64,000 nt of DNA from Fusobacterium varium (GCA_002356455.1 AP017968.1:2356001-2420000), one strand, 5' to 3'. Positions 38,069-46,624 are shown, counted from the stretch's first letter. Notes: generated by a model from the letters alone, not told the origin. Numbers and translations are program-made.

Positions 38069-38599
38069 ATGAAAAATTTCAGCAAACTCTTTTTATTATT
38101 TATATTATTCTTTTCATTCACATTAAATACATATAGTTACAGAGTAAAAGAAAGTCCTACTGACAGATTTAAAATTGAAAACTTTAAAGAAGATATTAAA
38201 AAAACAAATTTTAAATTTGAAGAATTTGGAAAAGTTAAAGATTATGGTATTCTTGGATATTATAATTTTATTCCATTAAAAACTAATAATAAAATCTCTG
38301 CGTATGCTTGTTTAACTCATTTAAAAGTTTATGACAGACATGAACCTTTCATTGTTATAATTTCTTTAGATGGAAAAATAATAGATTATTCCATTCCTGA
38401 AGTAAAGAAAAAACACATTTCTCTTAATTCAGAGTCTGTAAAAAAAATGGTAATTGGGCAAGATAAAAATAATGTAAAAATGGATGCTGTAGCTGGTTCT
38501 ACTTATCATGTACCAGCTATTAATGCTGAATTAAAAAATATATTGAATATTTTTGATTACAGAAGAGAAATTATCAGAAAAGATGAAGCAAATCAATAA
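38069..38599 (+). CDS. Exported FMN-binding-like protein
   Basis: 176 aa from the ATG at 38069 behind GGGAGG; the frame extends to 38030 but overlaps the receptor. MKNFSKLFLLFILFFSFTLNTYS is a signal peptide. The second half (FIVIISLDGKIIDYSIPE ... NNVKMDAVAGSTYHVPAINAELKNIL) resembles the FMN-bind domain of NqrC/RnfG proteins, in which D-A-x-x-G-[AS]-T carries covalent FMN on Thr. If right, it is a periplasmic flavoprotein co-expressed with a B12 receptor, perhaps reducing the corrinoid cobalt. Family assignment is by motif only. Confidence 0.6.
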   Translation: MKNFSKLFLLFILFFSFTLNTYSYRVKESPTDRFKIENFKEDIKKTNFKFEEFGKVKDYGILGYYNFIPLKTNNKISAYACLTHLKVYDRHEPFIVIISLDGKIIDYSIPEVKKKHISLNSESVKKMVIGQDKNNVKMDAVAGSTYHVPAINAELKNILNIFDYRREIIRKDEANQ

Positions 38600-38618
38600 T
38601 TAAAAATAATTTTTATAT

Positions 38619-38662
38619 AAAATGAGATGAACTTAAATAGATTTCAAGTTCATCTCATTTTT
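38619..38662. terminator. Bidirectional terminator
   Basis: AAAATGAGATGAACTT/AAGTTCATCTCATTTT, a perfect 16-bp stem between the convergent FMN-binding and marC genes. Confidence 0.8.
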
Positions 38663-38664
38663 AA

Positions 38665-39288
38665 TCACATCCCATGTTTTATTTCCAGCATTTTGAAAAA
38701 ACCATCAAAGAATATTCTAAATCCTATAGACATAATAAAAATCTGCATCACTTTAGAAAGTATATATAATACCAATTTTCCAAGAATTTTTTCTAAATAA
38801 TTTCCAATTATAAATATCATAAAAATAAGTATGAAAGCTATTAATATAGATAGGCTGTTATATACAATTCCATATTCAGAACGTCCTATTAATGCCGTAG
38901 TAAGGCTTCCAGGACCTACCATCATAGGAAATGCCATCGGAATAACAGCTTGTTTTATTTGTTCTTCTGGAGATGTATGACTTTCCTGCCTGCCCCTTCT
39001 AACTGAAGGGAAAATCAAATTTTTAACTGCCATCAAAACAAGTATCAAACCACCTGCCATTCTTAATTCATTCATATCAATTTTATAAAAATTTATCATT
39101 AAGAATTCTCCAACCAAGCTGAATAATAATGTTATAAAAAATCCTGTTAAAGCTATTACTTTAAATAATTTTTTTCTTATATCTTTTTCCATCCCTTCTG
39201 TCATTCCAATAAATAAAGGAACATTTCCAAAAGGATTTAAAACAGCAATAAGCATTAATGCATTTATAAAAATTGTATTTATCTCCAT
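38665..39288 (-). CDS. MarC-family integral membrane protein
   Basis: 207 aa, six hydrophobic segments. Blocks ALMLIAVLNPFGNVPLFIGMTEGM, GGLILVLMAVKNLIFPS and IPMAFPMMVGPGSLTTALI are MarC-family signatures. The function of MarC is unclear; an old link to multiple antibiotic resistance is not supported. It is the fourth gene behind riboswitch 4, with only 18 bp after the 56-aa gene, so its expression may follow B12 supply. Confidence 0.88.
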   Translation of the reverse strand: MEINTIFINALMLIAVLNPFGNVPLFIGMTEGMEKDIRKKLFKVIALTGFFITLLFSLVGEFLMINFYKIDMNELRMAGGLILVLMAVKNLIFPSVRRGRQESHTSPEEQIKQAVIPMAFPMMVGPGSLTTALIGRSEYGIVYNSLSILIAFILIFMIFIIGNYLEKILGKLVLYILSKVMQIFIMSIGFRIFFDGFFKMLEIKHGM

Positions 39289-39306
39289 TTTTCTCCTGTT
39301 TTATAA

Positions 39307-39477
39307 TTATTTTTTCTTTTCTTTTTCAATTTCAATATTTCTATTTAATTTTTCTAAAATATCCAAATTAGTAATTTCATGGAATTCCCCTTTTTCATCA
39401 TTTTTTTTAATTTGAACTTTTCTATTCAGTTCTTCCAAGATGTTTAAATTAGTTAAATCCTCTTTTCTACTTTTCAT
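39307..39477 (-). CDS. 56-aa protein with an internal duplication
   Basis: ATG at 39477 behind AAAGGAGAG, overlapping the end of the previous gene by 11 bp. The product contains two copies of one motif: TNLNILEELNRKVQI (residues ~8-22) and TNLDILEKLNRNIEI (~37-51), joined by a charged linker. Likely two amphipathic helices. No known family. Confidence 0.55.
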   Translation of the reverse strand: MKSRKEDLTNLNILEELNRKVQIKKNDEKGEFHEITNLDILEKLNRNIEIEKEKKK

Positions 39478-39697
39478 TTTTCTCTCCTTTTATAATATTA
39501 AGTTTTAATAATTTTTCTAAATTTTTTTCAATAAATTCATCAGTAACAGCATATGATACTACTTTCTGAACCACAGGAAGCTCTTTTCCAGAATAGATAA
39601 ATTCAACTTTTCGCTCTATCTCTTTGAAATGCTCTCCATTTTCAACTGCTTTTGCTAATTCTCCAATATCAAAACCTTTTTTAAAATTTTTTTTCAT
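39467..39697 (-). CDS. Small charged protein of unknown function (76 aa)
   Basis: Start taken at 39697 (MKKNFKKGFDIGELAKAVENGEH) behind AAAGGAGAAG; the frame is open to 39727 without a better box. Mostly helical and highly charged, ending in KGEKNEK. It lies between the MORN gene (78 bp) and the 56-aa gene (overlap), so translation is probably coupled. No family recognised. Confidence 0.6.
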   Translation of the reverse strand: MKKNFKKGFDIGELAKAVENGEHFKEIERKVEFIYSGKELPVVQKVVSYAVTDEFIEKNLEKLLKLNIIKGEKNEK

Positions 39698-39775
39698 TCC
39701 TCTTCTCCTTTTTAATATTTGCAACAAATATAAAAATTATTACAAATAAGTTAAAATTTATTTTATAATTTAATT

Positions 39776-40522
39776 TTATGAAGCTTCATCTATAATTTTC
39801 CCCTTCATAAATGACGCAGTTCCCAAAAGTTTTCCATTTTCATAGAACATACTCCAATCTCCATCCAGCATGTCATCCTTAAAATGACCTATTGCATTGA
39901 TCACTCCATTTTCATAATATCTTATATATCTTCCATTTTTATTATGTTTTCTGTATTCTTCTTTTATTTCTATATCTCCATTTTCAAAATAATATGTAAC
40001 TGCTCCTTCTAATTGAGCATTTACAAAATTTCTTACTACCTGCATTTTTCCATTCTGGTAATATAATATATTTCTTCCATGAAGTACATTTTTTCTGAAC
40101 ATACTGCTTTCTTGAATCTCTCCATTGGGGTAGTAAACAAGCTTCTGTCCATTAAGTTTTCCTTTTTTAAAAAATGCTCTCATTTTAATATTCCCATTCT
40201 CAAAATATTTTACCCATTCACCATCCATCTGATCATCTTTAAAAAAAATATATTCTTCAATATTTCCATTTGGATAAAACTGTGAAAAATCTCCATTTAA
40301 TTTTCCTTCCTTGTATTCAGCCATCTCTTTCAAAAGTCCATTTGGATAGAATTTTTTACTTATTCCATCTTTTATTCCCTCTCTATATGTTTCTTCTTCT
40401 TTCAAAATATCTGTAGGATATTTACATATTAATTTCCCTGTAAAAGGGTCATTCTCTCCAACTATATATACTATTCCATTAACTAAAACTTTATTAAAAA
40501 AAGGTACTTCTCTTATATCCAT
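39776..40522 (-). CDS. Cytoplasmic MORN-repeat protein (YwqK-like)
   Basis: 248 aa made of about eight to nine repeats of the form FYPNGNIEEYIFFKDDQMDGEWVKYFENGNI, each a beta hairpin ending in aromatic-x-N-G. There is no signal peptide, unlike the related protein at 34832. MORN arrays act as membrane-lipid or protein scaffolds. The gene has a GGAGGG box and follows cobalamin riboswitch 4 and its terminator, so it heads a B12-controlled operon. Confidence 0.8.
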   Translation of the reverse strand: MDIREVPFFNKVLVNGIVYIVGENDPFTGKLICKYPTDILKEEETYREGIKDGISKKFYPNGLLKEMAEYKEGKLNGDFSQFYPNGNIEEYIFFKDDQMDGEWVKYFENGNIKMRAFFKKGKLNGQKLVYYPNGEIQESSMFRKNVLHGRNILYYQNGKMQVVRNFVNAQLEGAVTYYFENGDIEIKEEYRKHNKNGRYIRYYENGVINAIGHFKDDMLDGDWSMFYENGKLLGTASFMKGKIIDEAS

Positions 40523-40544
40523 TTTTAACCCTCCATTTCATAAC

Positions 40545-40590
40545 ATAAATAAAAAAATCCCAAAACTTACAACTATGTAAATTTTGGGAT
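40545..40590 (-). terminator. Attenuator terminator of riboswitch 4
   Basis: ATCCCAAAA with TTTTGGGAT (inner TTAC/GTAA pairing) and TTTTTTTATTT on the minus strand, 30 bp before the MORN gene. Confidence 0.82.
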
Positions 40591-40644
40591 TGAATATTTT
40601 GTATCAAAAAATAATAAATAACAAAATATAATCTCTAAATTCAC

Positions 40645-40840
40645 ACTCGTCCTCGCAAGCTGATATTTTTTATCAAAGGCAGGTCTCCTGACTTAGAATC
40701 ATTTTACTCACATACCTTCCCAAGATTTATCTACATCTCAGTGGCAATCTGCTTTCATCCTCATTACAGTGGCGGGACCGTTTGAGCTTTTCACTCAATT
40801 CCCTTTTAATCTAGCAATAACTAGAACCATTTGATATTTT
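40645..40840 (-). promoter_or_regulatory. Cobalamin riboswitch 4 (MORN-marC operon)
   Basis: Minus strand has GGTTCTAG start, AAAAGGGAATTGAGTG, CGGTCCCGCCACTGTAATG, GGGAAGGTATGTGAGTAAAATG, AGTCAGGAGACCTGCC and terminal GCGAGGACGAG, all canonical. No strong promoter could be fixed upstream. Confidence 0.9.
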
Positions 40841-40927
40841 TATTTTATTGTATGTACTATATTAATTTTTATATTAAAATAATAATTTTAAACCATTTAA
40901 CTTCATTCAATAAAAAAATTATTCAAT

Positions 40928-41239
40928 TTAAGAATTTGCTCCTCTTACTATTTCTACTTTAGATATATTTCCAAAATCATTTAAAGCCTTGGTGAAAGAA
41001 CTTTTGATAAGTTCCATATATTTTTTCACATATTCCTCTCCACTATTAATACAATCTACTGTCATTTTATATACAGCATTCTCATCCTTAAAAAAATAAA
41101 GATTAACAGTATCCATCACTGTAAATATTTCCATTTCTGCTATGTTACAAGGTATGTCATGATTTTTCGCTTCTTCTACAGCTTTGTTTATAAGTAATGC
41201 TGGTATTATAGAATTTGTACTCTCTGAATTGATTCTCAT
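40928..41239 (-). CDS. Conserved-looking hypothetical protein (103 aa)
   Basis: Start at 41239 (MRINSESTNS), nine bases after GGGAG; ATGs at 41248 and 41272 are poorly placed. A mixed alpha/beta protein with a helix AVEEAKNHDIPCNIAEMEIF and strand VNLYFFKDENAVYKMTVDC. No signal, membrane span or known motif. It follows tonB by about 110 bp; a weak ATAGTTTA/TAAACTAT hairpin lies between, so co-transcription with exbBD-tonB is possible but uncertain. Confidence 0.6.
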   Translation of the reverse strand: MRINSESTNSIIPALLINKAVEEAKNHDIPCNIAEMEIFTVMDTVNLYFFKDENAVYKMTVDCINSGEEYVKKYMELIKSSFTKALNDFGNISKVEIVRGANS

Positions 41240-41347
41240 AATTATCATCTCCCTATCAAATTTATGTAACATTTATTAAAAAAAATTTAATTTATAGTTT
41301 ATTTTCTTATTTTTATCTTTTAAACTATTATTTCTACAGTGAAAAAT

Positions 41348-42046
41348 CTATTTTACATTGAATCTAAAATCCTTATAAAAATAAAGTTTTATTTTTTCAC
41401 CATGATAAATTATTGGGTCAAATTCCCATTTTTTAAGAGCTTTCTCTACTTCTTTTCTAAAACCATAAGAGGTAAAATTATCAAGAAAAATTATCTCTTC
41501 TACTTTTCCATTTAATCCTATAAGAAATTTTGTTTTTATAACTACTTCATTTCGATAATTAGCTCTTTTAGCAAGAATAGGATATTCTGGTTCAACCTCC
41601 CTTTTTATTCTATATCTGATACCTCCACCACTCTTCTGATCTCCAATATATGTTCCAGTTCCGTCTTTTACCAATCCTGCTAATGGATTATATGGTACTG
41701 AATTGTCAGTTACTGTTTCTTTATTGGTTTCTTCTCCAGTTTTCTCTTTTACTGTTTCTTCTTTCTTTTTAACTTCCTTCTTAACTATTTTCTTAACAAC
41801 TTTCTTCTCTATCTTTTTCTCAATTTTCTTTTCTTCCTTTGGTTTTTCCTCTTTTTTAGGTTCTGATTGTATAAGTGACTGCAGAGGTGCTGGAGCAGGA
41901 GTATTATTTTCTGTCTTCAGTTCACTAAGATATACAAGAACATTTTTACTATCTAATTTTACATCTTTTACAGGTTTAGTATATATAGTAAAAAGCAGCA
42001 GCAGATGACATAAAAAAGAGAATATATAAAATTTCAACTTTACCAC
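41348..42046 (-). CDS. tonB: TonB energy-transducing protein
   Basis: 232 aa. N-terminal membrane anchor (residues ~5-22), then a Lys/Glu/Pro linker (KKEEKPKEEKKIEKK...) spanning the periplasm, and the C-terminal TonB domain with YPILAKRANYRNEVVIKTKFLIGLNGKVEEIIFL and ALKKWEFDPI. Linker is Lys-Glu rather than the usual Pro-Lys. Couples inner-membrane proton motive force to receptors such as those at 32744 and 36016. Starts directly at the exbD stop. Confidence 0.92.
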   Translation of the reverse strand: MVKLKFYIFSFLCHLLLLFTIYTKPVKDVKLDSKNVLVYLSELKTENNTPAPAPLQSLIQSEPKKEEKPKEEKKIEKKIEKKVVKKIVKKEVKKKEETVKEKTGEETNKETVTDNSVPYNPLAGLVKDGTGTYIGDQKSGGGIRYRIKREVEPEYPILAKRANYRNEVVIKTKFLIGLNGKVEEIIFLDNFTSYGFRKEVEKALKKWEFDPIIYHGEKIKLYFYKDFRFNVK

Positions 42047-42457
42047 CTACTTTATACTATTTATCTCTAATTTTTCCAAACCGATATTTTTTAATCTTCC
42101 CATAGTTTCTATTACAGTTTCATACCTTAAATCTTTATCAGCACTTACAATTAGAGTCTGTTCTTTTCTTCCTTTCATCAGTTCTCTTACTGTTTCTTCC
42201 AGCTTTTCATTTTCTATCTCTACAGAATCTTCTCCATTTTTAAAAAAATACTTTCCATCTTTATCTATTATCAATTCAGCCCCTTCTTCTGTTATATTTA
42301 TTTCTTCTACAGAAGATTTAGGAAGATTCATATCAAATTTATTATACTGGCTGAATGTAGTTACCAGCATAAAAAATATTAACAGCTGAAAAACCACATC
42401 TATCAATGGTGTTAAATCTGGATTGATTATCCCCTTCTTTCCTCTTAATTTTCTCAT
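42047..42457 (-). CDS. exbD: ExbD biopolymer transport protein
   Basis: 136 aa, one N-terminal helix with the essential Asp in NPDLTPLIDVVFQLLIFFML (~residue 20) and a periplasmic domain ending in LIVSADKDLRYETVIETMGRLKNIG. Overlaps exbB by 4 bp. Part of the motor that energises TonB. Confidence 0.93.
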   Translation of the reverse strand: MRKLRGKKGIINPDLTPLIDVVFQLLIFFMLVTTFSQYNKFDMNLPKSSVEEINITEEGAELIIDKDGKYFFKNGEDSVEIENEKLEETVRELMKGRKEQTLIVSADKDLRYETVIETMGRLKNIGLEKLEINSIK

Positions 42458-43083
42458 ATCTCTTCCTTCTTTCCGGCCTTTTTTATATTGATAAGTGCAG
42501 TAGAAGTTTTCTCTATTTCAAGCATTATTTTATCAGCTTTTCTATTGAATGTCTGATATGCTATTATTGCTGGTATTGCTATAAGAAGTCCTGCTGCTGT
42601 TGTCAATAGTGCTTCTGATATTCCATTGGCTACTACATTAGGATCTCCAGCTCCCTGTAATGCTATAGCTTTAAATGATTTTATCATTCCAAGTACTGTT
42701 CCAAGTAGACCAGCCATTGGAGAAATATATGCAACTATTCCTAATATAGACAATCTTCTTTCTAAATTTTCTATTTGTTCTAAGGCTTTTTCTTTCATAA
42801 GTTTCTCTTTACTTTCGTAAAGATCATCTTCATTTCTATATGCCATAAGTATACTTTTTACTGTTCTTGATACTGAATTATTTGTTTTATCACATAGCTC
42901 TACAGCTTCATCTTCTTTCCCTGCCCTCACTAAAGTTACTATTTCTTCTTTAAATTCTTTTGTTATTCCCTGCTCATTTTTTATGAAATAAGCAGTTCTT
43001 TCTAGTATTGTTCCCAATCCCATTATAGATAATGCAGCTAAAAGCCACATCATTGTTCCACCTTCTATGAAGTAAGTATACAT
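42454..43083 (-). CDS. exbB: ExbB/MotA/TolQ-type proton channel protein
   Basis: 209 aa with three helices. GGTMMWLLAALSIMGLGTILERTAYF, ISPMAGLLGTVLGMIKSFKAIALQGAGDPNVVANGISEALLTTAAGLLIAIPAIIAY are MotA/TolQ/ExbB signatures. First gene of the exbB-exbD-tonB operon under riboswitch 5, so the whole energising system is tied to B12 supply. Confidence 0.93.
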   Translation of the reverse strand: MYTYFIEGGTMMWLLAALSIMGLGTILERTAYFIKNEQGITKEFKEEIVTLVRAGKEDEAVELCDKTNNSVSRTVKSILMAYRNEDDLYESKEKLMKEKALEQIENLERRLSILGIVAYISPMAGLLGTVLGMIKSFKAIALQGAGDPNVVANGISEALLTTAAGLLIAIPAIIAYQTFNRKADKIMLEIEKTSTALINIKKAGKKEEI

Positions 43084-43129
43084 TTTGCCTCCTGATCTAT
43101 TTTTTAATTAATTATTTGTAATAAAAAAA

Positions 43130-43182
43130 TCTCTGATAAAAAAATAAGTGCCTGTAAGCCCCCATTTTGTTTTTATCAGAGA
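43130..43182 (-). terminator. Attenuator terminator of riboswitch 5
   Basis: TCTCTGATAAAAA with TTTTTATCAGAGA around a G-rich loop, then TTTTTTTATT on the minus strand, 45 bp before exbB. Confidence 0.82.
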
Positions 43183-43244
43183 ATCTTAAATATCTATTGA
43201 TATTTGATTGATGCTCTCTCTTTTTCCCACCGAAAAAGTAAAAA

Positions 43245-43412
43245 AACTAGTTTTTAGGTAAGTCTCCTGACTCAGTTTCATTTTACTCCCTACCTTCCCA
43301 GATTAAATAATCCAGTGGTAATAGGTTTCATCCACCTTACAGTAGCGGGGGCTGTGTGGGATTTTCACCCATCTTCCTCTTTTAAGCCTTAGCGGCACCT
43401 AACACTATATTT
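43245..43412 (-). promoter_or_regulatory. Cobalamin riboswitch 5 (exbBD-tonB)
   Basis: Minus strand GGTGCCGCTAAGG start, GATGGGTGAAAATC, CAGCCCCCGCTACTGTAAG, CCACTGGATTATTTAATCTG and TGAGTCAGGAGACTTACC. Promoter TTGACA-17 bp-TATCAT at 43443-43415. Confidence 0.92.
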
Positions 43413-43499
43413 ATATGATATGATTTATCTCATCCTTTGTCAATCATTTTCACAAAAATTTAATGTATAAATTATAAAATAATTATATTTCTTTATTTT

Positions 43500-44288
43500 T
43501 TATTTAACTATCCCTTTCAGCCTGAAATATGGAATTCCTTCTTCCATTTCTACTGATGATTCTACTCTGTACACTTCTCTTATGAGTTGTGGTGTAAGAA
43601 CTTCCAATGATTTACCTTCTTTATATTTCTTACCATCTTTAAGTACAATTATTCTGTTGCTGTATTGGACTGCCTGATTTAAGTCGTGAAGCACCATTAT
43701 TATAGTTATATTAAGATTTTGATTTAGTTCTCTTACAAGTTCCATTATTTCAAATTGATGGCATATATCCAGATATGTAGTAGGTTCATCCAGCAAAAGT
43801 ATTCCTGTTTTTTGAGCAAGTACCATTGCTATCCATACTTTCTGCCTCTCTCCACCTGACAAACTCATTACTTTCCTTTCTTTGAAATTGTCCAATTTAC
43901 ACATTGCAACAGCCCAATCTACAATATCTCTGTCTTCCTGATTATATACTTCATACCACTTTTTATGCGGAACTCTCCCATACATAATAAAATCATAAAC
44001 AGTTATATCATCTGGAATTTCATTATTCTGTGAAACAAATGCAAGTTTTTTAGCAAATTCTTTATTTTTTATATGGCTTATCTCTTCTCCATCTAAATAT
44101 ATACTTCCATTTTTACATGGAAGCACTCTTGATACAGCTTTCAAAAGAGTAGATTTTCCACATCCATTAGTTCCTATTATGGAAACTACTTCCCCTTTAT
44201 TTATTTCTATATTCAGATCATGTATAATAACTTTTTCTCCATAGGCCAGTTCTATATTATGTCCCTTTATAGTTTCCATTCTAGTCAC
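43500..44288 (-). CDS. Corrinoid-type ABC importer ATPase, second system
   Basis: 262 aa. Walker A GTNGCGKSTLLKA, signature LSGGERQKVWIAMVLAQ, Walker B GILLLDEPTTYLD, switch VLHDLNQAV. FecE/BtuD type. Overlaps the permease gene by 8 bp. Likely partner of the permease at 44281 and the binding protein at 45269. Confidence 0.88.
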   Translation of the reverse strand: MTRMETIKGHNIELAYGEKVIIHDLNIEINKGEVVSIIGTNGCGKSTLLKAVSRVLPCKNGSIYLDGEEISHIKNKEFAKKLAFVSQNNEIPDDITVYDFIMYGRVPHKKWYEVYNQEDRDIVDWAVAMCKLDNFKERKVMSLSGGERQKVWIAMVLAQKTGILLLDEPTTYLDICHQFEIMELVRELNQNLNITIIMVLHDLNQAVQYSNRIIVLKDGKKYKEGKSLEVLTPQLIREVYRVESSVEMEEGIPYFRLKGIVK

Positions 44289-45282
44289 CTACCTTTCTCA
44301 GCAAGTAAAGAAAGAATGGCACACCAATTACAGCCATTACTATACCAGCAGGGATTTCAATAGGTGAAAACATAGTTCTTGATATTGTGTCAGCCACTAC
44401 CAATACTACAGCACCTAGCAATCCAGCAAATGGTATCAAAAATGTATGATCTGAACCTATTATCAATCTTGCTATATGAGGAACTATTAACCCTACAAAT
44501 CCTATCAATCCTACATTAGCAACAGATATTCCTGTTAAAAAACAGGCAAGAGCACATAATTTTAATCTTTTTCTAGGAATATCCACTCCTAAATTTACAG
44601 CAAAATTATCTCCAAGCTGAAGTATATTAGCATCTCTTATCATTGTAAAACACGCCAGAATACCAATCATTGTATATGGCAAGAGACCTGTTACATGCCT
44701 CCAGTTTTTTCCATTCAAACTTCCATTGAGCCAAGATAATACTCCCTGAATCTCATCACTGAATAATATAAACATTAATCCTGTAATACTTCCTAATATA
44801 GCATTTATAGCTACTCCTGACAATATTACTCTTATTGGTTTCAATCCTTTTTTCCAGGCCAGCATAAATACAACTGCACAAGCTATTGAACCTCCTACAA
44901 ATGCAGAAAAATTCATAAAAAATATAGCCTTTGGATACAATATCATAATAATTAAAGCAGTGACACTTGCTCCTGATGATACTCCTGTTAATCCAGGATC
45001 TGCCAGTGGATTTTTCATTACAGCCTGAAGCAATACTCCTGCCAGAGACAAATTGCAGCCTACCATTACAGCAATTAATATGCGTGGTATTCTTATATCC
45101 CATAAAATGGCTTTCAATATCTCATCATCATAACTTTTTATGAAAAGAGATTTCAATATTTCTCCAGAAGTATAGTTTACACTTCCAAATCTTACTGAAA
45201 ATATTATTGAAAAACTTAAAATAATCAGAGCACTAAAGATAAGAATTATCTTCTTTCCTCTCTTATCTTTATTCATAAACAT
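44281..45282 (-). CDS. FecCD/BtuC-type permease, second system
   Basis: 333 aa, about ten helices. WDIRIPRILIAVMVGCNLSLAGVLLQAVMKNPLADPGLTGVSSGASVTAL and VGLIGFVGLIVPHIARLIIGSDH are family blocks. Overlaps the upstream binding-protein gene by 14 bp and the ATPase gene by 8 bp, showing tight translational coupling. Confidence 0.9.
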   Translation of the reverse strand: MFMNKDKRGKKIILIFSALIILSFSIIFSVRFGSVNYTSGEILKSLFIKSYDDEILKAILWDIRIPRILIAVMVGCNLSLAGVLLQAVMKNPLADPGLTGVSSGASVTALIIMILYPKAIFFMNFSAFVGGSIACAVVFMLAWKKGLKPIRVILSGVAINAILGSITGLMFILFSDEIQGVLSWLNGSLNGKNWRHVTGLLPYTMIGILACFTMIRDANILQLGDNFAVNLGVDIPRKRLKLCALACFLTGISVANVGLIGFVGLIVPHIARLIIGSDHTFLIPFAGLLGAVVLVVADTISRTMFSPIEIPAGIVMAVIGVPFFLYLLRKVGD

Positions 45283-46171
45283 ATCTGTATAACTCCTCCA
45301 ATGCGTCTATCGAGTTTACCCCAGCACTCATTCTGAACAATGTAGGGTCGATATCCAGTATTTTATTATTTTTATATGCTTTTGTAAGTTTCCACACAGG
45401 ATTGCTTGAAAATATTTCTTCAAATCCCTCTCCATTTTTAGTCTGGCTTGTAGGAAGTCTTAATATAACATCTGGATTAGCTTTAATTAACTGCTCCATA
45501 CTAAATGGCACTGATCTTTTTAATAGTGCACTGTTATCAATAGAAGTTACTATATTTTCACAACCTATTTTATCCATAAGTCCCTGCAGAAAATGGTTTT
45601 TTCCAGTCATAAAAAAACTTTCCCCATTCCCATAAAGTATAGCTATCCTTTTCTTCTCTTTTCCCTTTAATTTTTCAGTAAGTATTTCTTCTCTTCTTTT
45701 TACATCATCAAGTATAATTTTTGCTTCTTTGTCTTTATGAAAAGCTTTTCCTAATATTTCTATAGCTTTCATAGATTCATCATATGTATCTACTTTCATA
45801 TAAAAACTTGGTATATTAAGATTATCATACTTAGGTTTTAATGCCGGTTTAGAATAAATTGTTGATATTACCAAATCAGTTTTTAAAGCTTTCACCCGTT
45901 CTAAATCTGGTATTCCAGATCTTCCTATTCTGGGAACATCATTATATTTTTCAGGTATCTTTGTTGTAGAGCTTGCCACTCCTACTAAATCAATATCCAA
46001 TGCTGCTAAAAATCTTGATATTATAGCTGAGTCAGTAACAACAGCTTTTGGAAAATAACTCAGCTGTAAATCTTCTTCTCCTTGATGTATAGAAAATTTT
46101 TCTTTTCCAAACGATATATTCCCTATTATAAACAAGAATACAATTATTAAAATAGTATATCCTTTTTTCAT
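45269..46171 (-). CDS. Corrinoid-type periplasmic binding protein, second system
   Basis: 300 aa. MKKGYTILIIVFLFIIGNISFG is a signal peptide with no lipobox. AVVTDSAIISRFLAALDIDLVGVASSTTKIPEKYNDVPRIGRSGIPDLERVKALKTDLVI is typical of BtuF/FepB-type helical-backbone proteins. Start has AGGAG. Operon leader gene under riboswitch 6; it may prefer a different corrinoid than the 31042 protein, or heme/siderophore if the switch were misassigned. Confidence 0.86.
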   Translation of the reverse strand: MKKGYTILIIVFLFIIGNISFGKEKFSIHQGEEDLQLSYFPKAVVTDSAIISRFLAALDIDLVGVASSTTKIPEKYNDVPRIGRSGIPDLERVKALKTDLVISTIYSKPALKPKYDNLNIPSFYMKVDTYDESMKAIEILGKAFHKDKEAKIILDDVKRREEILTEKLKGKEKKRIAILYGNGESFFMTGKNHFLQGLMDKIGCENIVTSIDNSALLKRSVPFSMEQLIKANPDVILRLPTSQTKNGEGFEEIFSSNPVWKLTKAYKNNKILDIDPTLFRMSAGVNSIDALEELYRYVYE

Positions 46172-46204
46172 TTTTTCTCCTAAAATTATCTAAATTTTAT
46201 GTAA

Positions 46205-46235
46205 TAAAAAAACCCAGCAAAAAGAAATACCAGGC
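46205..46235 (-). terminator. Probable attenuator terminator of riboswitch 6
   Basis: Minus strand AGCCTGG ... CTGGGTT followed by TTTTTTA. The stem relies on G-T pairs and is weaker than those of the other switches. Confidence 0.45.
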
Positions 46236-46264
46236 TACAGCAAAAGCTCTTCAAAATTCTATGT

Positions 46265-46452
46265 AGCATAACTTTCCTCGGAAGCTTGTACAATAATCTT
46301 TCTAAGCAGGTCTTCTGACTTATAGCTCAATCACAGCTTTCCCCTTCTCAGATATCAAATCCAATGGCATTTAAAAGCTATTTGCTAATTTACAGCGGCC
46401 GGACCGTTTGAGATTTTCACTCAATTCCCTTTTAATCAATAAAACTTAGAAT
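46265..46452 (-). promoter_or_regulatory. Cobalamin riboswitch 6 (second btuFCD-like operon)
   Basis: Minus strand AAAAGGGAATTGAGTGAAAATC, CGGTCCGGCCGCTGTAAAT, CCATTGGATTTGATATCTG, AAGTCAGAAGACCTGC. Promoter TTGACA-17 bp-TAAAAT upstream (about 46525-46497). The core reads GGCCGCTG instead of GCCACTG, the most divergent of the set. Confidence 0.85.
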
Positions 46453-46575
46453 AAACATCATATAGCAATATATTTTAATACTTTAATTTTATTACTTAAC
46501 TGCTTCTTTGTCAATGAAGAATTATATAAATATCCTTTCTATCCCAAATTTAAAATCGAATTTTTATTTTAAGTA

Positions 46576-46604
46576 TTGACATTTGAAAGAAAACATAGTA
46601 TATT
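46576..46604 (+). promoter_or_regulatory. Promoter of the cbiK-type gene
   Basis: TTGACA (46576-46581), 17 bp, TATATT (46599-46604), directly before riboswitch 7. Confidence 0.65.
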
Positions 46605-46624
46605 CATACTGAACAGAATAATTG

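Noticed and set aside
41703-42008. 101-aa plus-strand frame opposite tonB
   Set aside because: It is the antisense shadow of the Lys/Glu linker of TonB; low complexity and no ribosome site.
44756-45103. 115-aa minus-strand frame within the second permease gene
   Set aside because: Out-of-frame shadow of the permease; the permease has all family motifs and coupled overlaps.
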